A stretch of DNA of 64,000 bases from Parahoeflea halophila. Lineage in GTDB: Bacteria > Pseudomonadota > Alphaproteobacteria > Rhizobiales > Rhizobiaceae. The notes beneath the pieces were generated by a model. That model was not told the DNA's origin. It did not search any database and worked only from the letters and a program-made list of their open reading frames with translations. This document shows positions 36,366 to 44,292 of this stretch, one piece after another. The stretch spans positions 1,032,836-1,096,835 of the forward strand of contig NZ_OCPC01000001.1 of assembly GCF_900220985.1 (NCBI RefSeq), read 5' to 3'. The translations under genes and the position numbers were made by a program. Numbering within the stretch: the stretch's first letter is position 1; each line of letters starts with the position of its first letter.

Positions 36366-38075
36366 TCAGTCCTTTTGCGCCGCCAGCACCCGGTTGGCCG
36401 CCGACACCACCGCTTCCAGCGACGCCGCCACGATGTTGGTGTTGACGCCCGCACCATGGATCATGCCGACCGGCGTTTCCATCTGCATGTAGCAGATCGC
36501 GGCTGCGTTGGACCCGTGCTGCATCGAGTGCTCGGAATAATTCGCCACCGTCAGCTCAACACCGAGATAGCTCGACAGCGCGTTGACAAAGCCGTCGATC
36601 GGACCGGTGCCGCGGCCCTCGATATGCTTGGTCTCGCCATTATCGGTTATCTCCGCCGAGACCACCCGTACCCCCTTGTTGGCGGGGTCCGTATGAGTGT
36701 GGTGATCGACAAAACCGAGCCGCGCGCCGGACTGGTTGACATAAAGCTCCATGAAGCTCTCGTAGATCCGCTTCGGCGGCAGTTCCACGCCTTCCTCGTC
36801 GGTGATCCGCTGCACTTCCTCGCGGAACTCCACCTGCAATGCGCGCGGCAAATCCAGCCCGTAATCTTCCTTCAGGATATAGGCGATGCCGCCCTTGCCC
36901 GACTGCGAATTGATCCGGATGATGGCCTCGTAGGAGCGGCCGACATCCTGCGGGTCGATCGGCAGGTAGGGCACTTCCCAGTCCGGCTTGTTGGCCTGGC
37001 GGATCGCCTTCATGCCCTTGTTGATCGCATCCTGGTGCGAGCCGGAAAACGCCGTGTAGACCAGCTCGCCCACATAAGGGTGCCGCTCCGGGATCTTCAT
37101 CTCGTTGGAATATTCATACACCGCCTTGATCCGCTCGATGTCCGAGCAGTCGAGCTGAGGGTCCACCCCTTGGGTGAACATGTTCAGCGCCAGCGCCACG
37201 ACATCGACATTGCCGGTGCGCTCGCCATTGCCGAACAGCGTGCCCTCGACCCGGTCCGCACCCGCCATCAGCCCCAGCTCGGTGGCGGCAATGCCGGTGC
37301 CGCGGTCATTGTGCGGATGCAGCGACACCAGCACATTCTCGCGGTTGTCGATATTGCGGCACATCCACTCGATCTGGTCGGCATAGATGTTCGGCGTTGC
37401 CATCTCCACGGTCGACGGCAGGTTGAGGATCAGCTTGTTGTCGGGCGTCGGCTGGATGATCTCGATCACCGCGTTGGAGATTTCCAGCGCCACGTCCAGC
37501 TCGGTGCCGGTGAAGCTTTCCGGCGAATACTCGAACCGGAACCCGCCGCCGGCCTTCTCCGCCATCTCCTTGACCATCTTCGCCGCATCGACGGCAATCT
37601 GCTTGATCCCGGCCACATCCTTGCCGAACACCACCCGGCGCTGCAATTCCGAGGTCGAATTGTAAAAATGCACGATCGGCCGGTGCGCGCCTTCAAGCGC
37701 CTCGAAAGTGCGGGTGATCAGCTCGGGCCGGCACTGCACCAGCACCTGCAGCGACACGTCCTCGGGCACCCCGCCCTCTTCCACGCACCAGCGGGCAAAG
37801 TCGAAATCGGTCTGCGAGGCCGACGGAAACCCGATCTCGATTTCCTTGAAGCCCATGTCCAAAAGCAGCTGGAACATCCGCGCCTTGCGGTCATGTCCCA
37901 TCGGGTTGATCAGCGACTGGTTGCCATCGCGCAGATCCACCGAGCACCAGATCGGCGCCTTTTCGATCCGCCTGGACGGCCAGGTCCGGTCATTGAGATC
38001 GATCAACGGGTAAGCGTGGTACTTCTCGGCAGCCTTCGGCATGCCCTTCGGTCCGGATGAAGTCTGTGCGGTCAT
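36366..38075 (-). CDS. leuA: 2-isopropylmalate synthase (long form)
   Basis: First enzyme of leucine synthesis, joining acetyl-CoA and 2-oxoisovalerate. The 569-residue protein is the long (actinobacterial/fungal-like) form. Catalytic motifs are CSVDLRDGNQSLINPMG near 46-62 (metal-binding Asp), LHPHNDRGTGIAATELGLMAGADRVEGTLFGNGERTGN near 261-299 (HxH), with the C-terminal regulatory domain (about 430-569) mediating leucine feedback. The ATG at 38075 is chosen; the frame runs 18 codons further. A leucine-rich leader ORF and an alternative-hairpin region lie upstream. Confidence 0.96.
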   Translation of the reverse strand: MTAQTSSGPKGMPKAAEKYHAYPLIDLNDRTWPSRRIEKAPIWCSVDLRDGNQSLINPMGHDRKARMFQLLLDMGFKEIEIGFPSASQTDFDFARWCVEEGGVPEDVSLQVLVQCRPELITRTFEALEGAHRPIVHFYNSTSELQRRVVFGKDVAGIKQIAVDAAKMVKEMAEKAGGGFRFEYSPESFTGTELDVALEISNAVIEIIQPTPDNKLILNLPSTVEMATPNIYADQIEWMCRNIDNRENVLVSLHPHNDRGTGIAATELGLMAGADRVEGTLFGNGERTGNVDVVALALNMFTQGVDPQLDCSDIERIKAVYEYSNEMKIPERHPYVGELVYTAFSGSHQDAINKGMKAIRQANKPDWEVPYLPIDPQDVGRSYEAIIRINSQSGKGGIAYILKEDYGLDLPRALQVEFREEVQRITDEEGVELPPKRIYESFMELYVNQSGARLGFVDHHTHTDPANKGVRVVSAEITDNGETKHIEGRGTGPIDGFVNALSSYLGVELTVANYSEHSMQHGSNAAAICYMQMETPVGMIHGAGVNTNIVAASLEAVVSAANRVLAAQKD

Positions 38076-38159
38076 GAGTGTCTCTCGTTTCCTGGCCCAA
38101 ATCCCGGGAGCCGCACATGGCGACATCAACCGGCCTCAAGCCGTCATGTTGTATTCAGG

Positions 38160-38230
38160 GAAAAATGTAAAGTCGCGAGAGAGGAGCGGAGCACGCGTCT
38201 GCGGCGGTCTCGACCGCCGGACGCTCCTCA
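38160..38230 (-). promoter_or_regulatory. Candidate leucine attenuator upstream of leuA
   Basis: Mutually exclusive pairings can be drawn: CGGCGGTC (38202-38209) with GACCGCCG (38212-38219) as a local hairpin inside GAGGAGCG (38181-38188)/CGCTCCTC (38222-38229), or GCGGCGGTCTCG (38201-38212) with the exact 12-base complement CGAGACCGCCGC (38288-38299) inside the leader ORF. A T-rich stretch follows on the minus strand near 38160-38170. This is the logic of ribosome-mediated attenuation; the fold was judged by eye. Confidence 0.55.
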
Positions 38231-38350
38231 ACGAGCCCGGCGATCGCCGCTAAGCGCGAGAAGGAGTAGCGAACCGGAAAGCGCACGCGAGACCGCCGCC
38301 GCGGCGAAGCGGGCTGGAGACGCTGAATCTGGGCGCGTGGTCGGGTTCAT
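38228..38350 (-). CDS. leuL: Candidate leu leader peptide with four consecutive leucine codons
   Basis: The 40-codon ORF runs from the ATG at 38350 to a TGA at 38228-38230. Residues 28-31 are LLLL, encoded CTA CTC CTT CTC, followed by ALSG and a basic end. The ATG comes only seven bases after a CTATCT -10 element, so the message would be nearly leaderless, as for trpL in this window. Stalling at the Leu codons would uncover alternative pairings that continue into leuA. The peptide has no expected function beyond stalling. Confidence 0.58.
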   Translation of the reverse strand: MNPTTRPDSASPARFAAAAVSRALSGSLLLLALSGDRRAR

Positions 38351-38357
38351 GGGGAAA

Positions 38358-38385
38358 AGATAGCGAGAGCTGGGGGGGATGGCAA
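38358..38385 (-). promoter_or_regulatory. Candidate leuA promoter
   Basis: On the minus strand TTGCCA (38385-38380) and CTATCT (38363-38358) are 16 bases apart. The predicted start of transcription falls at or next to the leader ATG at 38350. Confidence 0.5.
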
Positions 38386-38413
38386 GGGGGATGAGGCTGT
38401 GGGGCAGTTCTCT

Positions 38414-40090
38414 TCACTCAGCGAGAAGATCACCGAGAGCTTTCGCCTTTCCTCTTGCTACGTCCTTTTGGAAACTTCTCAAAAGCTTGGCCCGCAAATC
38501 TTTAATTTTGCTAGGGCTCTTCAAATCGCCTTTGTAATCAAAGCCGTCACCGAGGTCCGCAACTTCAAAGTTCAAATCTACAATAATAGCACCGAGTATT
38601 TCATCGATTGCGCCGGAAAAATTATCAATTTTCCCTTCATCAAACAATTTCTTCGGGTCTTTATTGTATTCCCGCCCTATGGCATCGCCAGCAATTAGCT
38701 CACTCAAAACTGACAACAAGAAAAATCGTGTCAAACCATACTTTGAAAGCGGCTTGTATTCTATAGATGGCATCGCATTCTGTATTCTCTGCATAATAAT
38801 ATTTAACAATATCACCCTCCAAGCCGTGACGGCTGGACGAGCAAATATCTCCGCATACTTATCATCAAAAAGCTTATATACTTGATGACAAGATTCCGGC
38901 TCCATCAAATCGAACGCAAGCAGAAGGCGACCGGCCTCTTCATTGGTTATTATTTCAGCACCATTTCTTGCCTCCTGACCACGTTTGATTTCTAAATCGT
39001 ATTCGCCATTTAAAACGCTTTCGAATTCTTTACGAAGCCTTATCTGGACTTCATTTGTTGACTTCAAATCTCGAGGCTTAATCGCATTTTGATTGTTGCT
39101 GTTTATTGTAATACGCCTACTCAAACTGGCATCACTTAACTGCACCACTTTCGCTATAACACGAAGATCTGGCGATAGCTTTGAGACAGACTTCTTGAAG
39201 GTTGAAATACTTTGAGCGCCATTTACAACCACGTAATTCTCAATCTCTAGAACCCCATCACCCAACGTGGCTCTTTCACACAAAATATTGACCCCGTTGT
39301 GATACAATGGAAAATTCTGATGCTCAGTCGAATCGGCAACACTTTGGCTAAGCGACTTATTTACTTTAGTATTTCCTAGGGATTGTCTCACATTTTGCGA
39401 AAACAGAGTCCCATCCTCTATTCCCTCCATATTAACAAGCTCCACAGCTTGGACCGGCAATATATATGCGGTGGCCTTCGATCCTGATTGTATCACCATA
39501 GGATCTACATACGTAGTATCAAATTTGAAAACACCACTCACACCGCCAGCGCTCTCTACATCAATATACTCATTACTTATTCTTTCTCGATCATAAACAC
39601 GCATGGAGTCATGCTGATCAAGAAACTCCCGCCCATTAGCATCGAGAGTTTGGTTGCAAATAAACACGCCTACAACTTTATATCCCTTTTCCACCAAATC
39701 TTTAATATTATTTCTTTTAAGAACGAGTTTAAGCTCAGCGTTACCGCCACCATCAATCAAAGACTGGACCGATTCAGGCGACGCGAGCTGGGTAATAGCA
39801 CCAGCCAATTCACGCAGAGAATTATCTCCTATAGTTGTTTCTTTTTGTTTTATTTTACCCTGCAAGACAAGTATCTCTTCCTGAGTGTGATCCTCTTAAA
39901 TACCATCTATACCTCGATCATTAGGTTTATCACAAATAGCATCATCTGCATCGACACCTTCTAAACGGAATATATTTTCGAGAAACCAATTTAGGAAAGA
40001 TATAGCTTCGCCCCGTCCTTTTTCTTCATAAACAGCCAGCGAATTCTTGAGACTTGAATAAGTAAGGTCTTCTGGTTTCATTTTCAGCAC
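38414..40090 (-). pseudogene. AIPR (abortive infection phage resistance) protein gene interrupted by a stop codon
   Basis: The frame from 40090 to 38414 is one AIPR-family gene of about 558 residues broken only by TAA at codon 65 (39898-39896). Codons 1-64 end in NDRGIDGI; after the stop the same frame continues EDHTQEEILVLQGK and then 480 more AIPR residues (VVVNGAQSISTFKK, INSNNQNAIKPRDL). The Asp of GIDG and the QGK lysine form the D/(E/Q)xK core of the N-terminal nuclease-like domain, and the stop lies between them. Restart at the TTG at 39865 would lose the Asp. The whole gene is AT-rich beside GC-rich neighbours, indicating transfer. Sequencing error or readthrough remain possible. Confidence 0.85.
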
Positions 40091-40178
40091 GACTCAATCT
40101 GTGGACGAGATTATCTACCAATAATCCCCGTAGTCCATTTTGCAAGCTCCTATTGCGGAGCATTCAGCGCGCGTCTTT

Positions 40179-40202
40179 AACGCCAATTTGAACGCCAATT
40201 TG
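40179..40202. repeat. Tandem 12-bp repeat
   Basis: AACGCCAATTTG occurs twice without spacing at 40179-40190 and 40191-40202. It lies at the junction between the AT-rich AIPR gene and the GC-rich repeat region, and could mark the edge of the transferred segment. Confidence 0.6.
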
Positions 40203-40273
40203 CGTTGGGGTGGCAAGCTCACGCGATGGAGAACACAGCCGGCGGAAACCCTTTTGGTCAGATAGTGCACGCG

Positions 40274-40405
40274 CCCTCCCCAATCTCCCCCCTTGCGGGG
40301 GAGATGTCGCCGTAGGTGACAGAGGGGGGTGACGCCGCAAACACGGAAGCTGGATCAATACCCCTCTCTGCCTGTCGGGCATCTCCCCCGCAAGGGGGGA
40401 GATCG
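40274..40405. repeat. Inverted pair of rhizobial-type palindromic repeats
   Basis: ATCTCCCCCCTTGCGGGGG (40283-40301 region) and its mirror CCCCCGCAAGGGGGGAGAT (40385-40403 region) are inverted copies of one element, each with its own short C-run/G-run hairpin and each ending in GAGGGG-like sequence facing the other. Such G/C-run palindromes recur in Hyphomicrobiales intergenic DNA; copy number in this genome cannot be seen here. Confidence 0.6.
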
Positions 40406-40420
40406 GACGTTGCGCCCGCA

Positions 40421-40580
40421 GCACCCCACCTCCCCCTTGAGGGGAGGTCGGAGAGACAAGCGTGAGCGCAGGCGATCCGGGTGGGGGTATTTTGGCAGGG
40501 CGATAAGCCGCCATCGACATCAATGCCGAGGCCTACCCCCACCCCTGACCCCTCCCCTCAAGGGGGAGGGGAAAAGCGGC
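40421..40580. repeat. Second inverted pair of G/C-run palindromes
   Basis: CCTCCCCCTTGAGGGGAGG at 40429-40447 and CCCTCCCCTCAAGGGGGAGG at about 40551-40570 are related hairpins in opposite orientation, with ACCCCAC/GTGGGGGT-like flanks. They directly follow the first pair, making a repeat mosaic of about 300 bases. Confidence 0.55.
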
Positions 40581-41190
40581 CCATTCCAATCAAAACAACC
40601 CCTTATCCAAAACCCACGCCATTTTCATCCCCACCTTCCGCCCCCATGCCATACTTCGTCCGCTCCCGCTGCCGGATGGATCGCGAACGTGGTCGACCAG
40701 GCGGGAGGAAGGCCTTTTGCGGATCTGGCGTAACGTGCGGCAGGGCGCTTGAGGAGGCGGAGGCCATCGGGGTTCCGCTGGCGGGCGGGTCTCACGGAGA
40801 CACGTGCAAAGCCAGCCACCGGGCCGGCAGCCGTTTTCGCAAACGCCATCGCGGCGGAAGACGGCAGCTCCGGTCCGGGCCTGTGGCGGACATGACGTGC
40901 TCAACCAGGCACGTCAGGGTCCGTGCCGGAACCTCGAGAACCACTCCCGCGGTCAGTCCAGACCGCGGCCGGAGCAATCCGGACGGGGATACCACCCCGG
41001 GAGTGCGAGGTACTGCCTGTCGGATGCGGACATCATCCGGCGACAATCGGGCCGCGCGCGAGCCGCGCCACCGCTTCTTATCCATTCCGTAAGGCAAAGC
41101 CCGCGTGCGGCCCTCCGGACCTGAATGGATCAAACCCGCCGGCGAGTTTTCGCGCGCGGGGGATCTGGCGTGGGGATGGACCGAAAAGAA
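40581..41190. other. Gene-free GC-rich stretch with several perfect stem-loops
   Basis: Open frames exist on both strands but none has a ribosome binding site, a recognisable family or normal composition. Within 40895-41130 four stems stand out: TGACGTGC/GCACGTCA (40895-40902 with 40911-40918), CCGCGGTC/GACCGCGG (40947-40954 with 40961-40968), CGGATG/CATCCG (41021-41026 with 41034-41039) and ATCCATTC/GAATGGAT (41080-41087 with 41123-41130). It could be a structured RNA, a decayed mobile element or a repeat. Confidence 0.45.
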
Positions 41191-41192
41191 GG

Positions 41193-41240
41193 CCCCTCCC
41201 CAACCTTGCCGTGGCTCGCCCCGGCAAGGTTGGGGAGGGG
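41193..41240. repeat. Perfect 19-bp inverted repeat
   Basis: The 19-base arm at 41193-41211 (CCCCTCCCCAACCTTGCCG) is exactly complementary to 41222-41240, with a 10-base loop and TTCTTT after the second arm. It may be a terminator or a palindromic element of the same C-run type as those at 40.3-40.6 kb. Confidence 0.7.
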
Positions 41241-41405
41241 TTCTTTGACCAACCACCATCCCCCTTTTTCACCCCAATTCCGCATCAGCCCTTGCCTATG
41301 ACAGCCGATTTCCCTAATTCCCCCTGACGCATGATCCCCGGCAGAGCCGGACGCGCGCCCGAACCCACCGCCTGCGCCACACCGCCCCTCCCCCTTATGA
41401 CCAGG

Positions 41406-42515
41406 ATGGATGAGACCGTGATCCAGACCCCCTATTATCTGATCGACAAGTCCAAGCTTCAGATCAACATGGAGAAGATCGCGCGCCTACGCGAACTCTC
41501 CGGCGCCAGGGCGCTGTTGGCGCTGAAATGCTTTGCCACCTGGGGCGTGTTCGATTTCATGGCCGATTACATGGACGGCACCACCTCGTCCTCGCTCAAC
41601 GAGGTGCGGCTCGGCCGCGAGCGCTTCGGCAAGGAAACCCACGCCTATTCGGTCGCCTATGCCGATCACGAGATCGACGAGGTCGTCTCCCATGCCGACA
41701 AGATCATCTTCAATTCCATAAGTCAGCTCAATCGCTTTTCGGATCAGTCCAAGGGCATCATCCGCGGCTTGCGGCTCAATCCCGGCGTCTCGTCCTCGAC
41801 CTTCGATCTCGCCGATCCGGCGCGGCCGTTCTCGCGGCTCGGCGAATGGGACATCGAGAAGGTCGAGCCGGTGATGGAGATGATCTCCGGCTTCATGATC
41901 CACAACAACTGCGAAAACGGCAACTTTGCCCTGTTCGACCGCATGCTCGGCGACATCGAGCAAAAATTCGGCCCGCTCTTGAAGAAGGCCGAATGGGTCA
42001 GCCTCGGTGGCGGCATCCATTTCACCGGTGCCGATTATCCACTGGAACAGTTCGCCGAACGGCTCAAGCGCTTTGCCGGCGAATTCGATGTGCAGGTCTA
42101 TCTCGAGCCCGGCGAAGCCTCGATCACCAGGTCGACGACGCTGGAAGTCACGGTGCTCGACACACTGTTCAACGGCAAGAACCTGGCCATCGTCGACAGC
42201 TCCATCGAGGCTCACATGCTGGATCTCCTGATCTATCGCGAATCCGCCAAGATCGAGCCCAACCAGGGCGATCACCGCTACATGATCTGCGGCAAGTCCT
42301 GCCTTGCCGGCGATATCTTCGGCGAGTTCGATTTCCCGTCCGAACTGAAGATCGGCGACCGGATTTCGGTTCAGGACGCTGCCGGTTACACTATGGTCAA
42401 GAAGAACTGGTTTAACGGCGTGAGAATGCCGTCAATCGCCATCCGCGAGCTGGATGGCAGCATCAGAACGGTCCGTGAGTTTGATTACGCGGATTTCGAA
42501 CAAAGCCTCTCGTAA
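41406..42515 (+). CDS. nspC: Carboxynorspermidine/carboxyspermidine decarboxylase
   Basis: PLP enzyme of the alanine-racemase fold that removes the carboxyl group of carboxy(nor)spermidine, giving spermidine or norspermidine. The roughly 369-residue length and the motifs TPYYLID near 9-15, ALLALKCFATWGVFDFMADYMDGTTSSSLNE (PLP lysine in LKCFA), SLGGGIHFTG near 198-207 and YMICGKSCLAGDIFG near 291-305 are those of NspC rather than LysA or SpeC. Starts at 41397, 41406 or GTG 41418 are all possible. The next gene encodes the partner dehydrogenase. Confidence 0.92.
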   Translation: MDETVIQTPYYLIDKSKLQINMEKIARLRELSGARALLALKCFATWGVFDFMADYMDGTTSSSLNEVRLGRERFGKETHAYSVAYADHEIDEVVSHADKIIFNSISQLNRFSDQSKGIIRGLRLNPGVSSSTFDLADPARPFSRLGEWDIEKVEPVMEMISGFMIHNNCENGNFALFDRMLGDIEQKFGPLLKKAEWVSLGGGIHFTGADYPLEQFAERLKRFAGEFDVQVYLEPGEASITRSTTLEVTVLDTLFNGKNLAIVDSSIEAHMLDLLIYRESAKIEPNQGDHRYMICGKSCLAGDIFGEFDFPSELKIGDRISVQDAAGYTMVKKNWFNGVRMPSIAIRELDGSIRTVREFDYADFEQSLS

Positions 42516-42553
42516 GGCATCTGACGATTGGACGTAAGGAGTTAGTCCCCATC

Positions 42554-43795
42554 ATGAAGAAGAATGTCCTCATCATCGGCGCCGGCGGCGTCGCACAGGT
42601 CGTCGCCCACAAATGCGCCCAGAACAATGACGTACTCGGCGACATCAACATCGCCTCGCGCACAAAGGAAAAATGCGACGCCATCATCGCCTCGATCGGC
42701 GAAAAGAACGCCATGAAGACCGACGGCGTGCTTGCCGGTCATGCGCTCGATGCGATGGACATCGAGGCCACCAAGGCGCTTATCAAGCAGACCAACTCCG
42801 AGATCGTCATCAATGTCGGCACCGCCTTTCTCAACATGTCGGTGATGCGCGCCTGTCTCGACACCGGCGCTGCCTATATCGATACCGCCATCCACGAAGA
42901 GCCGGGCAAGATCTGCGAGACCCCGCCCTGGTACGGAAACTACGAATGGAAGCGCGCCGACGAGGCCGCCGAAAAGGGTGTCACCGTCATCCTCGGAGCC
43001 GGTTTCGATCCGGGCGTCGTCAACGCCTATGCGGCGCTGGCCAAGAACGACTATTTCGACAAGGTCACCGATGTCGACATCGTCGACATCAATGCCGGCA
43101 GCCACGGCAAGTATTTCGCCACCAATTTCGACCCGGAGATCAACTTCCGCGAATTCACCGGCGTGGTCTATTCATGGCAGAACGGCCAGTGGCAGACCAA
43201 CAAGATGTTCGAGATCGGCAAGACCTATGACCTGCCGGTCGTTGGCCCCTCGACAGCCTATCTCTGCGGTCATGACGAGGTCCACTCGCTGGCCAAGAAC
43301 ATGGACGGCGCCGATGTGCGCTTCTGGATGGGCTTTGGCGATCACTACATCAATGTCTTCACCGTGCTGAAGTCGATCGGGCTTCTGTCCGAGCAACCAG
43401 TCAAGCTCGCCGACGGCTCCGAAGTCGTGCCGCTGAAAGTGGTCAAGGCCTGCCTGCCCGACCCGGCTTCGCTGGCGCCCGAATACACCGGCAAGACCTG
43501 CATCGGCGATTTCGTCAAGGGCTTGAAGGACGGCAAGGAGCGCGAAGTCTTCATCTACAACGTCGCCGACCACAAGGACGCCTACAACGAAGTCGGTTCC
43601 CAGGGCATTTCCTACACCGCCGGCGTCCCCCCGGTTGCCGCCGCCATGCTGATCGCCAGCGGTGAATGGGACGTCAAGCGGATGGCCAATGTCGAGGAAC
43701 TCGACCCCAAGCCGTTCCTCAACATCCTCAACAATATCGGCCTGCCGACCCGCATCAAGGACGAGAACGGCGACCGCGCGCTGGATTTCTCGTAA
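42554..43795 (+). CDS. Carboxynorspermidine synthase (saccharopine-dehydrogenase family)
   Basis: A 413-residue NAD(P)H enzyme that condenses a diamine with aspartate semialdehyde. The Rossmann motif VLIIGAGGVAQVVAHKCAQNN starts at residue 4, and GAGFDPGVVNAYAALA near 148-163 and INAGSHGKYFATNFDPEINFREF near 178-200 are typical of CANSDH/LYS9-like proteins. It follows the decarboxylase by 38 bases with AAGGAG before the ATG. Together they form the S-adenosylmethionine-independent polyamine route; with putrescine the product would be spermidine. Confidence 0.92.
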   Translation: MKKNVLIIGAGGVAQVVAHKCAQNNDVLGDINIASRTKEKCDAIIASIGEKNAMKTDGVLAGHALDAMDIEATKALIKQTNSEIVINVGTAFLNMSVMRACLDTGAAYIDTAIHEEPGKICETPPWYGNYEWKRADEAAEKGVTVILGAGFDPGVVNAYAALAKNDYFDKVTDVDIVDINAGSHGKYFATNFDPEINFREFTGVVYSWQNGQWQTNKMFEIGKTYDLPVVGPSTAYLCGHDEVHSLAKNMDGADVRFWMGFGDHYINVFTVLKSIGLLSEQPVKLADGSEVVPLKVVKACLPDPASLAPEYTGKTCIGDFVKGLKDGKEREVFIYNVADHKDAYNEVGSQGISYTAGVPPVAAAMLIASGEWDVKRMANVEELDPKPFLNILNNIGLPTRIKDENGDRALDFS

Positions 43796-43844
43796 ACCCC
43801 GGCATAAGCGGCCTCAGGCCGCGCAATAACGGACCACCATCAAA

Positions 43845-43874
43845 CCCCCGCTGCTCAGCCCGCGGGGGCTTTTT
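43845..43874 (+). terminator. Terminator after the polyamine operon
   Basis: CCCCCGC (43845-43851) pairs with GCGGGGG (43862-43868), followed by CTTTTT. It ends the nspC-dehydrogenase transcript. Confidence 0.85.
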
Positions 43875-44095
43875 CATGGCTGTGTCAACGCATGTGCCGG
43901 TAGACCGCAACCTCGGGCCGGCAGTCAGGAGCGGCCATAGTGCGACATCGTGGCGGAACATTCCCAGGCTTCCGCCCGGCAAGCCTCCGGTCTCAAGCGG
44001 CGCCATCAAGGGCGTGCCTCACCATGTCTGAAAAATCCGAGCGGACACAGAAACGTTTTCCGCCCCGTGCCATGGAATGTTAGACTTTAAGACGC
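43875..44095. other. Intergenic region, nothing recognised
   Basis: No gene, terminator or clear promoter seen between the polyamine-operon terminator and the palindrome at 44096. Short open frames lack ribosome binding sites. Confidence 0.4.
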
Positions 44096-44148
44096 TAATG
44101 CATGTCGCGTTCAAATGGATTCATTTGAACGATAACGTACATGCATTA
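44096..44148. repeat. Nested palindrome upstream of rsgA
   Basis: Outer arms TAATGCATGT (44096-44105) and ACATGCATTA (44139-44148) and inner arms CGTTCAAATG (44108-44117) and CATTTGAACG (44122-44131) are all exact. The inner part shares ATGTCGCGTTCAA with the sequence at 25355. A further exact hairpin GCGCATCC/GGATGCGC follows at 44173-44192. It resembles the GCATGTCG-type intergenic palindromes known from rhizobial genomes. Confidence 0.7.
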
Positions 44149-44292
44149 TCTAAGTGTCCTGCAGCGAGTTTTGCGCATCCGGTTGGATGCGCGGCGCTGT
44201 AGGTAACACAGCAGGGAAGCAAGCGAAGCTTGTTCCGCAAAACACCGGCCTGGATGCAGCTTTTGGAACCCTGGACATGAAAGCCATAATAG

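Noticed and set aside
35589-38060. An 823-codon open frame on the plus strand
   Set aside because: It lies antisense to leuA and the alpha/beta hydrolase, has no family features and reflects GC-rich codon bias.
38414-39865. A complete AIPR gene starting at TTG 39865
   Set aside because: The same frame continues upstream through one stop codon into the conserved N-terminal domain, so this is the truncated remainder.
40274-40580. CRISPR array
   Set aside because: Repeats are inverted hairpins of two types with irregular spacing and no cas genes.
40481-41259. Open frames on both strands in the repeat region
   Set aside because: They run through palindromic repeats, lack ribosome binding sites and show no domain; treated as non-coding.
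41406-42515. Diaminopimelate or ornithine decarboxylase
   Set aside because: The LKCFATW and SCLAGD motifs and the adjacent saccharopine-type dehydrogenase identify a carboxynorspermidine decarboxylase.
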